DNA of 64,000 nt from an uncultured Clostridia bacterium (GTDB lineage: Bacteria; Bacillota; Clostridia; Christensenellales; Aristaeellaceae), in the NCBI GenBank assembly GCA_947166385.1, contig CAMVEB010000004.1, positions 62,001 through 126,000 on the forward strand, in the 5' to 3' direction. This document shows, in pieces, positions 45,672-54,064 of the stretch. The notes under the pieces were generated by a model. The model worked only from the letters and a program-made list of their open reading frames with translations. It was not told the origin of the DNA and searched no databases. The translations under genes were made by a program, and so were the position numbers. Position 1 is the first letter of the stretch; each line of letters starts with the position of its first letter.

Positions 45672-46434
45672 TTCGATTGAGTTTTTTTCTAAAGAATATA
45701 TTGATTAATCGAACAAATTTGGGGATTTCAGTTATCAAAAGAACCAGTATAATCATCATGATTGCATAAGCATATATCTCAGCATATTCATTGAAATAAT
45801 TACTTGAATACACTGCTTTTCCCAGAGAATTCTTGGCTTGAACCAGATATTCGGCAGAAACAACTATTTTCAGACAGGTTCCGCACCCCTGAATAAAGGC
45901 TTGTCTTATATATCCGGACATCAATGGTAGATAAACATGCCAGATAACATGAAATGTCATCCCTCCATTGATCCTATATACATCAATAAATCCCTGATCT
46001 ATAGAACGAACGCCTTCATAAGTTGCTTCGCTGATTAATGGGATCAAGATAATACTGGATGATATTACAGGAACAAATTTGTATGAAAATAATGTCATGC
46101 AAATGATTACAAGAATAATCATTGGAATTGATCGAATCAATATCATCAGAGGCTGGAAGAAAGAATGAATCCACGGTCGAATTCCTTCCAGCAAACCAAT
46201 GATTATTCCTATGGACATGCTAAACAGTAAGGATTGTAGTATATGGAGAAATGTTGTATAGAAAAATAAGTATGTCTTTCTATCGTTCAATAATTCTATG
46301 ATTTTGCAACCGATTTCCTTTATCCCGGGGAAAACAATCGTATTTCCTTTTATCGAACCTCCTGTTTGTATCAAAAATACAACGAATAGAATTCCAATGC
46401 AAAATGATAAGTAGGAAGTTTTCTCTTTATTCAT
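45643..46434 (-). CDS. ABC transporter permease (nitrate/taurine/thiamine-precursor type)
   Basis: 263 aa from the ATG at 46434. About six membrane segments and the BPD_transp_1 fold: FFYTTFLHILQSLLFSMSIGIIIGLLEG, and the EAA-like loop GFIDVYRINGGMTFHVIWHVYLPLMSGYI that contacts the ATPase. Overlaps the end of the binding-protein gene by 8 bp. No ATPase gene of the matching type lies nearby; the MsmK-type ATPase at 51-52 kb belongs to a different transporter class. Substrate unknown. Confidence 0.86.
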   Translation of the reverse strand: MNKEKTSYLSFCIGILFVVFLIQTGGSIKGNTIVFPGIKEIGCKIIELLNDRKTYLFFYTTFLHILQSLLFSMSIGIIIGLLEGIRPWIHSFFQPLMILIRSIPMIILVIICMTLFSYKFVPVISSSIILIPLISEATYEGVRSIDQGFIDVYRINGGMTFHVIWHVYLPLMSGYIRQAFIQGCGTCLKIVVSAEYLVQAKNSLGKAVYSSNYFNEYAEIYAYAIMMIILVLLITEIPKFVRLINIFFRKKLNRITSDTVRFQ

Positions 46435-47341
46435 GCACATCAAAATAAAACTCATCAGATGGCAAATCCCCGCCAAATTGTTTGGGATCGATTCTGACAG
46501 TCATTTCAATCATTTCTTTGGCATCTTTTGCATACATAAATCTAATTCCACAATTTGGAATGGCAGCTTTAGCGATATTTTCATTCGGAAGAATTCCCAT
46601 AGCTACCGCATTCGATGCAGCTTTATTTGGATCATTGCTGCAAATTTCAACTGATTCCCGGATTAATTCCAGCCAATGGCTCACTGATTCCTTTTTTTCC
46701 GAAATATCTTTTTCCCTGACAAACAGTCCTGCCTGAGTAAAGCCTTCAAATCCTGTTATTTCTTTGAAAATAGTATTCAGATTGATAATCGAAACAGCAT
46801 TGTTCTTCATTTTCGCAATAGTAGCTATGGGTTCTGCAGTTAAAACAATGCTTTCTGGATCACTCATCATCAATTCCTGTGTATTCTTAGCCCCGGCAAG
46901 ATATTCTATTTCAGCGGGAACAATTCCTTTTTGTTGCAGAACGTATAAAGCAACAGACGCATTAATCGTATTTTCACCGAAAAGAATCAGTTTGGAATTA
47001 TTGATCATATCCAGATTGAAATTGTCTTTTTGAGAGGCAAAAACAAGATTCCCCCATGTGATAATTGCCGCAAGGCGATAATGAGATTTACCCGCGCTAA
47101 ACAGTTTTGCACCGGCATTCACTGGTGCAATAATGAAATCTGACTCTTCGCTTGCAAACTCAGCAGCAATGGTATCAGCCGCAATTGTCCGTACATTCTC
47201 GGGATTGTTTATATACAACTCTGAAACAGCCATTGCTGGAGCACCATCAGGGACAGTTATCAGAAATGATTCATCGGCGTTAGCTGTTCCAAAGCTGGCA
47301 ACTATCAAAACAATTACAAAAGCAACAATCTTTCTTATCAT
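46427..47341 (-). CDS. ABC transporter substrate-binding protein (ThiY/NMT1-SsuA type)
   Basis: 304 aa. Cleavable signal peptide (1-22, ending ..GTANA) without a lipobox Cys, so if mature it is not lipid-anchored. The body matches NMT1/ThiY-like binding proteins: ITVPDGAPAMAVSEL, SDFIIAPVNAGAKLFSAG, LFGENTINASVALYVLQQKGI and VLTAEPIATIAK. Ligand unknown; such proteins bind pyrimidines, sulfonates or metal chelates. It follows the TM1266-like gene by 17 bp, forming an operon regulator-binding protein-permease. Confidence 0.85.
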   Translation of the reverse strand: MIRKIVAFVIVLIVASFGTANADESFLITVPDGAPAMAVSELYINNPENVRTIAADTIAAEFASEESDFIIAPVNAGAKLFSAGKSHYRLAAIITWGNLVFASQKDNFNLDMINNSKLILFGENTINASVALYVLQQKGIVPAEIEYLAGAKNTQELMMSDPESIVLTAEPIATIAKMKNNAVSIINLNTIFKEITGFEGFTQAGLFVREKDISEKKESVSHWLELIRESVEICSNDPNKAASNAVAMGILPNENIAKAAIPNCGIRFMYAKDAKEMIEMTVRIDPKQFGGDLPSDEFYFDVHE

Positions 47342-47358
47342 TATTATTTCCTCCTAAA

Positions 47359-47613
47359 CTATTTCTTTGGCAATAAAGCACTTTTTACCTGGATACCTTC
47401 GAAATTCCCAAGCTTGCCGGTCATTGCACCTAACTCATCATTTGTACCTTCCACAATTAAACCTATTACGCCAGATTCATGACTGGAATCAGGCACTCCA
47501 ATTCTGCCCCGTATCAGATAACTATAATCATTTAGTGTTTTATTCAAATCGCTGATATGATCCTTTTTCTCCACCACGATCCCAACAAATCCAAGTCTTT
47601 TTTCTGTACTCAT
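47359..47613 (-). CDS. TM1266-family putative iron-only hydrogenase system regulator (ACT/NikR-like)
   Basis: 84 aa. Small ferredoxin-fold (ACT or NikR C-terminal like) protein: RLGFVGIVVEKKDHISDLNKTLNDYSYLIRGRIGVPDSSHESGVIGLIVEGTNDELGAMTGKLGNFEGIQVK. The family is named from its association with [FeFe]-hydrogenase maturation genes in Thermotoga and Clostridia; its ligand and action are not settled. Short RBS (AGAGG) 5 nt before the ATG, immediately after an intrinsic terminator, so expression probably needs read-through of the leader. Co-transcribed with the ABC genes. Confidence 0.85.
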   Translation of the reverse strand: MSTEKRLGFVGIVVEKKDHISDLNKTLNDYSYLIRGRIGVPDSSHESGVIGLIVEGTNDELGAMTGKLGNFEGIQVKSALLPKK

Positions 47614-47624
47614 AAAAACCTCTG

Positions 47625-47657
47625 AAAAAATAGCAGTTTATACCAAATAAACTGCTA
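47625..47657 (-). terminator. Intrinsic terminator/attenuator before the TM1266-like gene
   Basis: Perfect 10-bp stem TAGCAGTTTA / TAAACTGCTA with a 7-base loop (47631-47657), then TTTTTT (47625-47630). It ends only 11 nt before the start codon. Confidence 0.88.
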
Positions 47658-47663
47658 CAAATT

Positions 47664-47786
47664 ATCATTCATCACTGTGCCCCCTTCCGATCTCACGTTT
47701 TGATTTCTCTCAACGCTCAACCAGTCAGTATATTTATGCCCCTGATCCAACGCCTCACTTCAGATAGCTTGGTTCAGATGAAGGAC
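47664..47786 (-). ncRNA. Structured leader RNA, possible unidentified riboswitch
   Basis: A promoter sends a roughly 160-nt leader into the terminator above. Its 5' and 3' parts pair: 5' GUC-UUCAUC (47778-47786) with 3' GAUGAA-GAU (47664-47673), 9 bp with one mismatch. Inside are a helix CCAAGC / GCGUUGG with one bulge, and a hairpin GCG-UUGA-GAGAAA-UCAA-CGU. A closing helix, inner hairpins and a terminal terminator just before an RBS are the layout of a transcriptional riboswitch. I do not recognise the class. It could also be an independent small RNA. Confidence 0.5.
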
Positions 47787-47792
47787 AAAATG

Positions 47793-47821
47793 ATCATAGC
47801 ACAATAATCAGTTTATTGCAA
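47793..47821 (-). promoter_or_regulatory. Promoter of the structured leader / TM1266 operon
   Basis: Minus strand TTGCAA (47816-47821), 17-bp spacer, TATGAT (47793-47798) with an upstream TG. The -35 box overlaps the last codons of the ctpA-like gene. Confidence 0.65.
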
Positions 47822-49078
47822 TTGTTTCATTGCCACCTCAAGAGCCTTTTGAAGCTGAATATCATTTTTCAGATCTGCGAAATCATACATACCGTTATCT
47901 TCTTCCGGCAACTGGACTATTACATCAGGCGTAATGCCTGTTTCATGAACAGCAAATCCATGTGGGGTAAAATACTCTGCCACAGTGAGTTGAAAACCGG
48001 CGCCTCTGTCCCCTACCGGTATTACATCCTGAACAATTCCTTTTCCAAATGTTTTTGTTCCAACAATGATCGCATCTGCGCAATCGCGCAAAGCTCCTGT
48101 CAATATTTCAGAAGAACTTGCACTCATTTCATTCACAAGTAAAACAATTTTAACATCTGCTTTCCCATCATGAGTAATATAATAGTTATGTTCTTCAGTA
48201 CCATCTTTAAAGACCAGATAACACAATTCTCCACCATCCATAAATAAATCAGCGATATATCTGGCTTGTTCGACCCATCCGCCTCCATTATCACGTAAAT
48301 CAATAATAATCCCGGTTGCGTTTTCTTTCAGTAATCCATTGAGAGCGACTTCGAAATCCTTATCACATTGTCCTGCAAATTGATATAATGCAATATATCC
48401 AACCTGATCGTTCAGCATCTTGCTTTCAATTTGATTAACACTGATCATTTCTCGATTGATTGTAAAGGTGATTTCTTCATCATTCCTGAGAAAAGTCACG
48501 TCGACACTTGTCCCCGGTTCTCCACGCATGATTTTTACAGCTTCATCAAGATTTTCAGCTGTTACAAGAAGATCTTCTCCTACACGATACAAAATATCTC
48601 CCCGAAGAACACCGCATGACTCTGCGGGACTACCTTTGAAAACTCGTGAAATCGTGCAAATCTGTGTTTTATAGTTTGCGTTAATCATAACACCGATTCC
48701 AGCATAATTTCCTTCATCCTCTTCCCACATCTTTTTATATTCTTCCGGTGTGTAATAGAATGAATAGGGATCGTCCAATCCAGCCATTAATCCTTTGCAG
48801 GTATAATCAATCAGTTTTTCTTCATCAGGAGCTTTATAATAATACTCCTGAATAAAATCATAAATGGAAACAGCATCTTTAAACCGTAATAGTTTTTCAT
48901 ACTCATCCAGACTGATTGTAACAGTATTATCCTTCTGTTTGATTGTCGTATTATCCTGATACGTTCTTTCATCCGTTGCAAGCATTTGTTCGATCCTGGA
49001 AGGAGTCAAAAATGCGCAGCTGCTAAGTACTGTCAAAAAAACCATGAATACCACTGTTAACATTAATTTCTTTTTCAA
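47813..49078 (-). CDS. C-terminal processing protease (S41, CtpA type), lipoprotein
   Basis: 421 aa. Lipoprotein signal peptide with lipobox LSSC (C21), a linker, a PDZ domain (about 125-205, GIGVMINANYKTQICTISRVFKGSPAESCGVLRGDIL) and the S41 protease core: GIIIDLRDNGGGWVEQA, VLLVNEMSASSSEILTGAL (catalytic Ser) and GTKTFGKGIVQ (catalytic Lys). It acts outside the membrane on envelope proteins. TTG start 5-6 nt after AAGGGGA. 21 bp downstream of the PucR-type regulator and probably co-transcribed with it. Confidence 0.94.
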   Translation of the reverse strand: MKKKLMLTVVFMVFLTVLSSCAFLTPSRIEQMLATDERTYQDNTTIKQKDNTVTISLDEYEKLLRFKDAVSIYDFIQEYYYKAPDEEKLIDYTCKGLMAGLDDPYSFYYTPEEYKKMWEEDEGNYAGIGVMINANYKTQICTISRVFKGSPAESCGVLRGDILYRVGEDLLVTAENLDEAVKIMRGEPGTSVDVTFLRNDEEITFTINREMISVNQIESKMLNDQVGYIALYQFAGQCDKDFEVALNGLLKENATGIIIDLRDNGGGWVEQARYIADLFMDGGELCYLVFKDGTEEHNYYITHDGKADVKIVLLVNEMSASSSEILTGALRDCADAIIVGTKTFGKGIVQDVIPVGDRGAGFQLTVAEYFTPHGFAVHETGITPDVIVQLPEEDNGMYDFADLKNDIQLQKALEVAMKQLQ

Positions 49079-49099
49079 ACTTGTCCCCTTCTTTCTTTT

Positions 49100-50047
49100 T
49101 TATTCTGGTAATGACAGAAAAATCTGAAAAATCACTGCGTCGTGGAAAATCCTTAAATCCAATCCTGTTTCTTTTTTAATCTTGTCGAGTCGATACATTA
49201 GCGTGTTGCGATGAACATATAATTGCTTGGATGTAGTTGAGATGTTCAGATCGTTCTGAAAAAATGTCTTGATTGTCTGCATCATCTCTTCAGTCAATAT
49301 TTTTTTTGCTTTGTTTGTAAAGAATGATAATTTCATATCAGATAGTACATTATTAGGTATAGCTTCAAGAAATCTTTCAAGCATTTGTTTGCTGTATATA
49401 TACACAGATTTGCTGTCGTTGAATCTTTTTCCTGTTTCCAATGCTTTTTTCGCTTGAATATAACTCTGATGGAGGTCTCGAAGCTCTGTAACTGGTTCCC
49501 CAATTCCTGAAATCCACCGTTGACCGGCTTCATTCTCCAGCGTATCAATCATTGCGGAAGTAAAATCACATATATCCTCCTCTGATCTGCCTTTCATTCG
49601 CATGACAAGCACAATATCTCCATTTGCAAGAAAGACTATCTGATCCATTTCCTCTATCGGAGCAAATTCAAAAAAGCGGGCATGATTATCTTCGGATAAT
49701 TCATAGATACGTTGAAAAACAACAGCACACCATCCGTCTTGTGATCTGATACCATATGCTTTTAGTTTCTTGACAGCTTCATCAGAAGAATGATGAACAA
49801 GCTCTGTCCAAAGATCAACAGGCCCCGTTGTATATCCTTCCTCACCTTTCTGATTCTGAAAAGCCTGAATAAGCATATCGGCAAAGGGGTCATCCTTCAG
49901 ATGGGCAATGTATTTCCCTGTTTTTATATAGATTTCCCCATTTTTCTTAAGTGCTTTCCCGTCATTGCTCGAATTAAAAAAATTCCAGACATCAGAGGGG
50001 ACATCATCAGAGGAAATGAAATCAATTTTCAGCTCTGACTGGCTCAT
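49100..50047 (-). CDS. PucR/CdaR-type transcriptional regulator
   Basis: 315 aa. Central GGDEF-like CdaR region (about 110-230, with AGQRWISGIGEPVTELRDLHQSYIQAKKALETGKRF) and a C-terminal PucR helix-turn-helix, DLNISTTSKQLYVHRNTLMYRLDKIKKETGLDLR. Related regulators respond to purines or sugar diacids. No periplasmic or kinase part. ATG at 50047 has AAGGAGGG 8 nt upstream. Lies in front of a CtpA-like protease gene, which it may control, although the two share a promoter. Confidence 0.9.
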   Translation of the reverse strand: MSQSELKIDFISSDDVPSDVWNFFNSSNDGKALKKNGEIYIKTGKYIAHLKDDPFADMLIQAFQNQKGEEGYTTGPVDLWTELVHHSSDEAVKKLKAYGIRSQDGWCAVVFQRIYELSEDNHARFFEFAPIEEMDQIVFLANGDIVLVMRMKGRSEEDICDFTSAMIDTLENEAGQRWISGIGEPVTELRDLHQSYIQAKKALETGKRFNDSKSVYIYSKQMLERFLEAIPNNVLSDMKLSFFTNKAKKILTEEMMQTIKTFFQNDLNISTTSKQLYVHRNTLMYRLDKIKKETGLDLRIFHDAVIFQIFLSLPE

Positions 50048-50078
50048 AATTCTTTCCCTCCTTATCATATCTTTGATT

Positions 50079-50107
50079 ATGATATCCATCTGCAGACAGT
50101 TCGTCAA
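50079..50107 (-). promoter_or_regulatory. Promoter of the PucR-type regulator/ctpA operon
   Basis: Minus strand TTGACG (50102-50107), 17-bp spacer, TATCAT (50079-50084). Confidence 0.65.
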
Positions 50108-50178
50108 GATACCTGTTCATTCAATAGCCGTTAAAATAATTTGTCATATCATTCAAACGCAATTCAATAATCATCTGA

Positions 50179-50208
50179 TTGATAGTTTTGTCCTTTTTGA
50201 TATATAAT
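50179..50208 (+). promoter_or_regulatory. Promoter of the secreted NlpC/CHAP-like gene
   Basis: TTGATA (50179-50184), 18-bp spacer, TATAAT (50203-50208). Confidence 0.6.
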
Positions 50209-50254
50209 GTAAATTGTTGATTGTCGGAAAGAGATTGAAGGAGATTGAAAGATT

Positions 50255-50947
50255 ATGCAAAGAAAATTCGTTTTATTGAGTGTTTTGTTTTTTTGCTTCT
50301 TCATTTTCTCTACAGCGTATGCAACTTTTGATTTTTCAGATGACCGTTTTCAGGGTGTTTTTACAACAGAAAATATAAATGCCATCATCAAAGAGTACGA
50401 ACTTCACGACGGATGGTATTGGACAACGCCACCAAACACCATCCAAACTTTTCATGGCATTGAAAACGCTCCCGGATGGACCGATACTTCTGTAAACCGT
50501 CTGCACAAAAACGCTTATAAGAATAACTATTTCGGCTGTCGCTGGTATATCAATAAAATTCTTAAACCAACTCCTGGACAGGGTGGATACGGAGAATGCT
50601 TTGGATTTGCGCAGTTTTTAGGATACCTTTTGTCCGGTGATTATAATCCGCATAAAAATTGGGATTTTTACTATCAATTGGATAAAGTACCCAACGGGCT
50701 TCAGGTGGGAGACATTATCAGGACCAGCTTCAAAGTGAACCACAAATCATTTCAGCATAGTGCTGTTGTTTATTCAATATCAGATAATGAAATCCTTTTT
50801 ATTCAGGTATCAGGAGGAAATTATAATAGAATAGTTATATCAGGATTCTCTGACGGATATCACCTGGATATCCGAAAAGAGGAAGACCTCGCTAAAATTC
50901 CAAACAAAAAAATATGCCGCTCTCCGATAAATCAAATTGGAAAATGA
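50255..50947 (+). CDS. Secreted NlpC/P60- or CHAP-like protein
   Basis: 230 aa. Signal peptide (1-23, ending ..STAYA). A papain-like pattern follows: C115 in GGYGECFGFAQFLGYLL as probable nucleophile, LQVGDIIRT, and H168 in SFQHSAVVYSISDN. This Cys-His order and the GDIIR turn match NlpC/P60 and CHAP cell-wall amidases, but I cannot assign a family firmly. No cell-wall binding domain is present. Own promoter and a strong terminator, so it is monocistronic. Confidence 0.7.
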   Translation: MQRKFVLLSVLFFCFFIFSTAYATFDFSDDRFQGVFTTENINAIIKEYELHDGWYWTTPPNTIQTFHGIENAPGWTDTSVNRLHKNAYKNNYFGCRWYINKILKPTPGQGGYGECFGFAQFLGYLLSGDYNPHKNWDFYYQLDKVPNGLQVGDIIRTSFKVNHKSFQHSAVVYSISDNEILFIQVSGGNYNRIVISGFSDGYHLDIRKEEDLAKIPNKKICRSPINQIGK

Positions 50948-50954
50948 AAGGCAA

Positions 50955-50990
50955 AAAAAGCAACCTGACTGTTAAATCAGATTGCTTTTT
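50955..50990. terminator. Bidirectional intrinsic terminator
   Basis: Stem AAAAAGCAA-CTGA / TCAG-TTGCTTTTT with one mismatch, 8-base loop. A-run on one side and T-run on the other serve both the secreted protein gene and the convergent ABC ATPase gene. Confidence 0.85.
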
Positions 50991-51004
50991 CTGAAACAAT
51001 GAAT

Positions 51005-52126
51005 TTATTTGTTCAAAATGGTTTTTTCCGTTTCCTTATCAAAGAAATGCAGATGGTTTGTATCAAAAGCAATCTTAATCTTATCACCAGCCCTGCTGGA
51101 AGTACGGGGATCAACACGAGCAATAATATTTCCATCTTTGCCGGTTGTGCTCAGGTACAGATAAGTCTCAGAACCCATCAGTTCAGTAACTTCAACATCC
51201 ACATCAATCGTAGCAGTTGAATACTCAGCAAGTTTAGCCTGATCATCAGAGATATTCTCGGGACGAATTCCCATCACAACATCTTTTCCGATATAGCTTT
51301 CATCTACAAACTTGGCAATCTTCTTTTCAGGCACAATAATCTTATTATCGCCGAAAACAGCAACAACATCCTGGCCTTCGCGTTCAAGTTTAACATTGAA
51401 GAAGTTCATCTGCGGACTTCCGATGAATCCGGCAACAAACTCATTGGCAGGATAGTCGTACAGATTTTGGGGAGTATCCACCTGCTGTACAACGCCGTCT
51501 TTCATAACAACGATCCGGCTTGCCATGGTCATAGCTTCGGTCTGGTCATGTGTAACATAAATAAATGTTGTCTGGAGGCGCTGATGGAGCTTTGTAATCT
51601 CCGTACGCATTGCAACACGAAGCTTCGCATCGAGGTTGGAAAGCGGTTCGTCAAACAGGAAGACTTTCGGTTCACGAACGATAGCACGACCCAAAGCAAC
51701 ACGCTGACGCTGACCACCGGACAGTGCCTTTGGCTTACGGTTAAGCAGATGGGCAATATCCAGAATCTTGGCAGCTTCTTCGACACGACGTTTAATCTCA
51801 TCTTTGGGTGTTTTACGAAGTTTCAGTCCAAAAGCCATGTTGTCATAAACTGTCATATGAGGATAAAGGGCGTAGTTCTGGAAAACCATGGCGATATCAC
51901 GGTCTTTAGGCGCAACATCATTAACGAGCTTATCGCCGATATAAAGTTCTCCGTCAGAAATTTCTTCGAGGCCCGCAACCATGCGCAGCGTGGTTGACTT
52001 ACCGCAACCGGAAGGGCCGACAAGAACAATAAACTCCTTGTCTTCAATGTCCAGAGTGAAATCGCTTACAGCTGTAACATTGCCCGTGTAAACTTTGTAA
52101 ATGTGCTGCAGGGATACGCTTGCCAT
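51005..52126 (-). CDS. ABC transporter ATP-binding protein, MsmK/UgpC type (CUT1 sugar importers)
   Basis: 373 aa. Walker A GPSGCGKST near 38, Q-loop VFQNYALYPHM, signature LSGGQRQRVALGRAI, Walker B VFLFDEPLSNLDAK, H-loop THDQTEAM, and a C-terminal OB-type TOBE regulatory domain (about 235-373). Such a single ATPase often energises many carbohydrate importers in Firmicutes, and it is encoded alone here with no permease adjacent, fitting that role. RBS GAGGAGG. Confidence 0.95.
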   Translation of the reverse strand: MASVSLQHIYKVYTGNVTAVSDFTLDIEDKEFIVLVGPSGCGKSTTLRMVAGLEEISDGELYIGDKLVNDVAPKDRDIAMVFQNYALYPHMTVYDNMAFGLKLRKTPKDEIKRRVEEAAKILDIAHLLNRKPKALSGGQRQRVALGRAIVREPKVFLFDEPLSNLDAKLRVAMRTEITKLHQRLQTTFIYVTHDQTEAMTMASRIVVMKDGVVQQVDTPQNLYDYPANEFVAGFIGSPQMNFFNVKLEREGQDVVAVFGDNKIIVPEKKIAKFVDESYIGKDVVMGIRPENISDDQAKLAEYSTATIDVDVEVTELMGSETYLYLSTTGKDGNIIARVDPRTSSRAGDKIKIAFDTNHLHFFDKETEKTILNK

Positions 52127-52178
52127 ACAATAGAACCTCCTCAGTCTTAATTGGGAACTTCCTGTTCCTGTTGCAATA

Positions 52179-52207
52179 ATTATATATCAGTAATCCAGAA
52201 ATATACA
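52179..52207 (-). promoter_or_regulatory. Possible promoter of the MsmK-type gene
   Basis: Minus strand TGTATA (52202-52207), 17-bp spacer, TATAAT (52179-52184). The -35 is weak, which fits regulated expression. Confidence 0.45.
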
Positions 52208-52267
52208 GATCCATTTTACACAAGCATTAGATGTTTGTTTTGTGCAAATTGCATAATTTCTGGTGAT

Positions 52268-52906
52268 TCAGCGACGATTCCTGATTTCATTTCGCTCAAG
52301 ACGAATATTGTTAATCAATTCGCTCATTTTTCGGTCTGTTTCTGCTAGCAGTGAATCAATATAGTCCAGTGTGTTTTTATGTAAATTAACAGCATCTTGG
52401 CGTGCGTTCTCCCGCATTTCTTCGCTCTCCACATGTGCACGTCGAACAATGTTTTCTGCTGAAACCAGTTCTTGTGCTTTTTTCTCTGCATCATTAATCA
52501 TTTTCTGTACTTCTGCTTTTGCCGATTCTATGTATGCTGTAGCTTCATGGCCTGCCTTTTCAAGCATAGCTGAAGATTCCATTCTGGCTTTTTCTATAAT
52601 CTGCTGCGATTGGTGATTTGAATCATTTATCATCTGATTCGCCTGCATCTGCGCAGAATCCAGTATTTCTTTACGCTTTTGTTCAGTTTCTGTTCTTATG
52701 TTTTCTTCTTCGGCTACAATTTTGGCAGCCATTTCTACAGTTTCAGGCATATTCTCTTTCAGGTATTCTAACTGGGCCGTCATAATGCTTCGGTTTACAA
52801 TACAGCTTTCACTGTTGATCAGACTTTTCCTGGCTGATTTAAGCTCATTCTGCAAAACATCGACTGCTTTCAGACAGAGTTCCGGGGAATTGATTTCGTT
52901 TGCCAT
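52268..52906 (-). CDS. Coiled-coil protein of unknown function (DivIVA/ATP-synthase-b-like helix)
   Basis: 212 aa, highly charged and almost wholly helical. Residues about 60-200 have long runs of Ala, Glu, Lys and Gln typical of coiled coils (AEEENIRTETEQKRKEILDSAQMQANQMI). No membrane segment. The pattern resembles DivIVA-like or F0 subunit b helices, yet no N-terminal DivIVA motif is present. RBS AAAGGCGG. It follows coaD by 70 bp in the same direction. Possibly a cell-division or scaffold protein; function not inferred further. Confidence 0.75.
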   Translation of the reverse strand: MANEINSPELCLKAVDVLQNELKSARKSLINSESCIVNRSIMTAQLEYLKENMPETVEMAAKIVAEEENIRTETEQKRKEILDSAQMQANQMINDSNHQSQQIIEKARMESSAMLEKAGHEATAYIESAKAEVQKMINDAEKKAQELVSAENIVRRAHVESEEMRENARQDAVNLHKNTLDYIDSLLAETDRKMSELINNIRLERNEIRNRR

Positions 52907-52976
52907 ACGATAACCGCCTTTCTTTGCTATAAACTGATTTGGGATTCATACAGGATATTTTGCTTTTCTTTATTAT

Positions 52977-53468
52977 TTATCTGTTTTGTTGATTGCCTAT
53001 CCATATTTTTACGTCCTCGTAAATTTCTCTTGGTACCATTGACCTGTAATCTCCACCAAAATAAGCGATTTCTCGTATTGCTGAAGAAGAAATATCTGTA
53101 TCATGAGGTTCTGCAGGAATCAAGAGTGTCTCAATCGCCGGATTAAGCTTTTTGTTCAATGAAGCCGATTGTAATTCATGTTCATATTCAGCAATAGTAC
53201 GAACTCCTCGAATGATAATCTTCTCGTGGTGGGTTCTCATAAAATCAGCAAGAAGACCGTCCCAAAGCTCAACACTGATATTTTTCATCTCGTAACATGC
53301 CTTTTTGATAATTCTAACTCTTTCTTCGAAAGGTATACATCCTGTTTTTGATATATTGACCATTACAGCGATCGTGACATGATCAAAAATGGTGGAAGCT
53401 CGTTGAATGATATGATAATGCCCGTTGGTCAGTGGATCAAACGAACCTGGAAAAACACAACTGATCAT
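52977..53468 (-). CDS. coaD: Phosphopantetheine adenylyltransferase
   Basis: 163 aa. Nucleotidyltransferase motif T/HxGH: VFPGSFDPLTNGHYHII near the N-terminus; IIRGVRTIAEYEHEL and the ISSSAIRE C-terminal motif (DTDISSSAIREIAYFG). Makes dephospho-CoA from phosphopantetheine and ATP. ATG at 53468 overlaps the rsmD stop as ATGA, with GGAGGGG upstream. rsmD-coaD is a conserved pair in Firmicutes. Confidence 0.97.
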   Translation of the reverse strand: MISCVFPGSFDPLTNGHYHIIQRASTIFDHVTIAVMVNISKTGCIPFEERVRIIKKACYEMKNISVELWDGLLADFMRTHHEKIIIRGVRTIAEYEHELQSASLNKKLNPAIETLLIPAEPHDTDISSSAIREIAYFGGDYRSMVPREIYEDVKIWIGNQQNR

Positions 53469-54037
53469 GACTTCCCCTCCATGTTGATAGCATCGGTGGA
53501 TTTCATAAAAATAGAAATTCCGCAATACCCCCATTTTCTCTCATCTTTGTGGATGTATCCGGATCCCGGAATAATCATCTTTTTAGCTTCATGCTCCACA
53601 ATGATAACACCTTCATTATCCAACAATGGTTCAATCTGCAGGAAGACTTCTCTCAGATCAATCATTCTGTAAGGAGGATCCAGAAAGACCAGATCAAATT
53701 TTTCCTTTTGCAAATTCAGTTTGCTCAGTGCAGTTTTCCAGTCGCATAAAAGAATATCAGTTTTCTCGAAAAAGCCCAGTTTTTCAGCATTTTTCTTCTC
53801 TGTCATATGGGCATCACGGTCATGATCGCACAAAACAGCATATGAGGCTCCCCGGCTTATCGCTTCAAAACTAAGAGCGCCACTGCCGGCAAACAAATCC
53901 AATACCCTCGCTCCAGAAATTCTTGTCTGTAGTATATTAAACAGATTTTCACGGACTCTGTCAAGAGTAGGCCTTGTTTGGATCCCTTTCGGGGCTTCAA
54001 TGGTTCTTCCTCGGGCTGTACCTGCAATAATGCGCAT
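53465..54037 (-). CDS. rsmD: 16S rRNA (guanine966-N2)-methyltransferase RsmD
   Basis: 190 aa from the ATG at 54037, which has AGGGG 9 nt upstream and gives the usual MRIIAGTARGR N-terminus; an ATG at 54046 has no RBS spacing. SAM-binding VLDLFAGSGALSFEAISRGA and catalytic LVFLDPPYR (NPPY-like) are present. Methylates G966 of 16S rRNA. Coupled to coaD. Confidence 0.95.
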   Translation of the reverse strand: MRIIAGTARGRTIEAPKGIQTRPTLDRVRENLFNILQTRISGARVLDLFAGSGALSFEAISRGASYAVLCDHDRDAHMTEKKNAEKLGFFEKTDILLCDWKTALSKLNLQKEKFDLVFLDPPYRMIDLREVFLQIEPLLDNEGVIIVEHEAKKMIIPGSGYIHKDERKWGYCGISIFMKSTDAINMEGKS

Positions 54038-54064
54038 GGTTTCCATCCCCTGTAGCAGGATTCA

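Noticed and set aside
47664-47786. 6S RNA, SRP RNA, TPP or T-box identity for the leader RNA
   Set aside because: Conserved signature sequences of these RNAs are not present, although the closing helix recalls 6S RNA.
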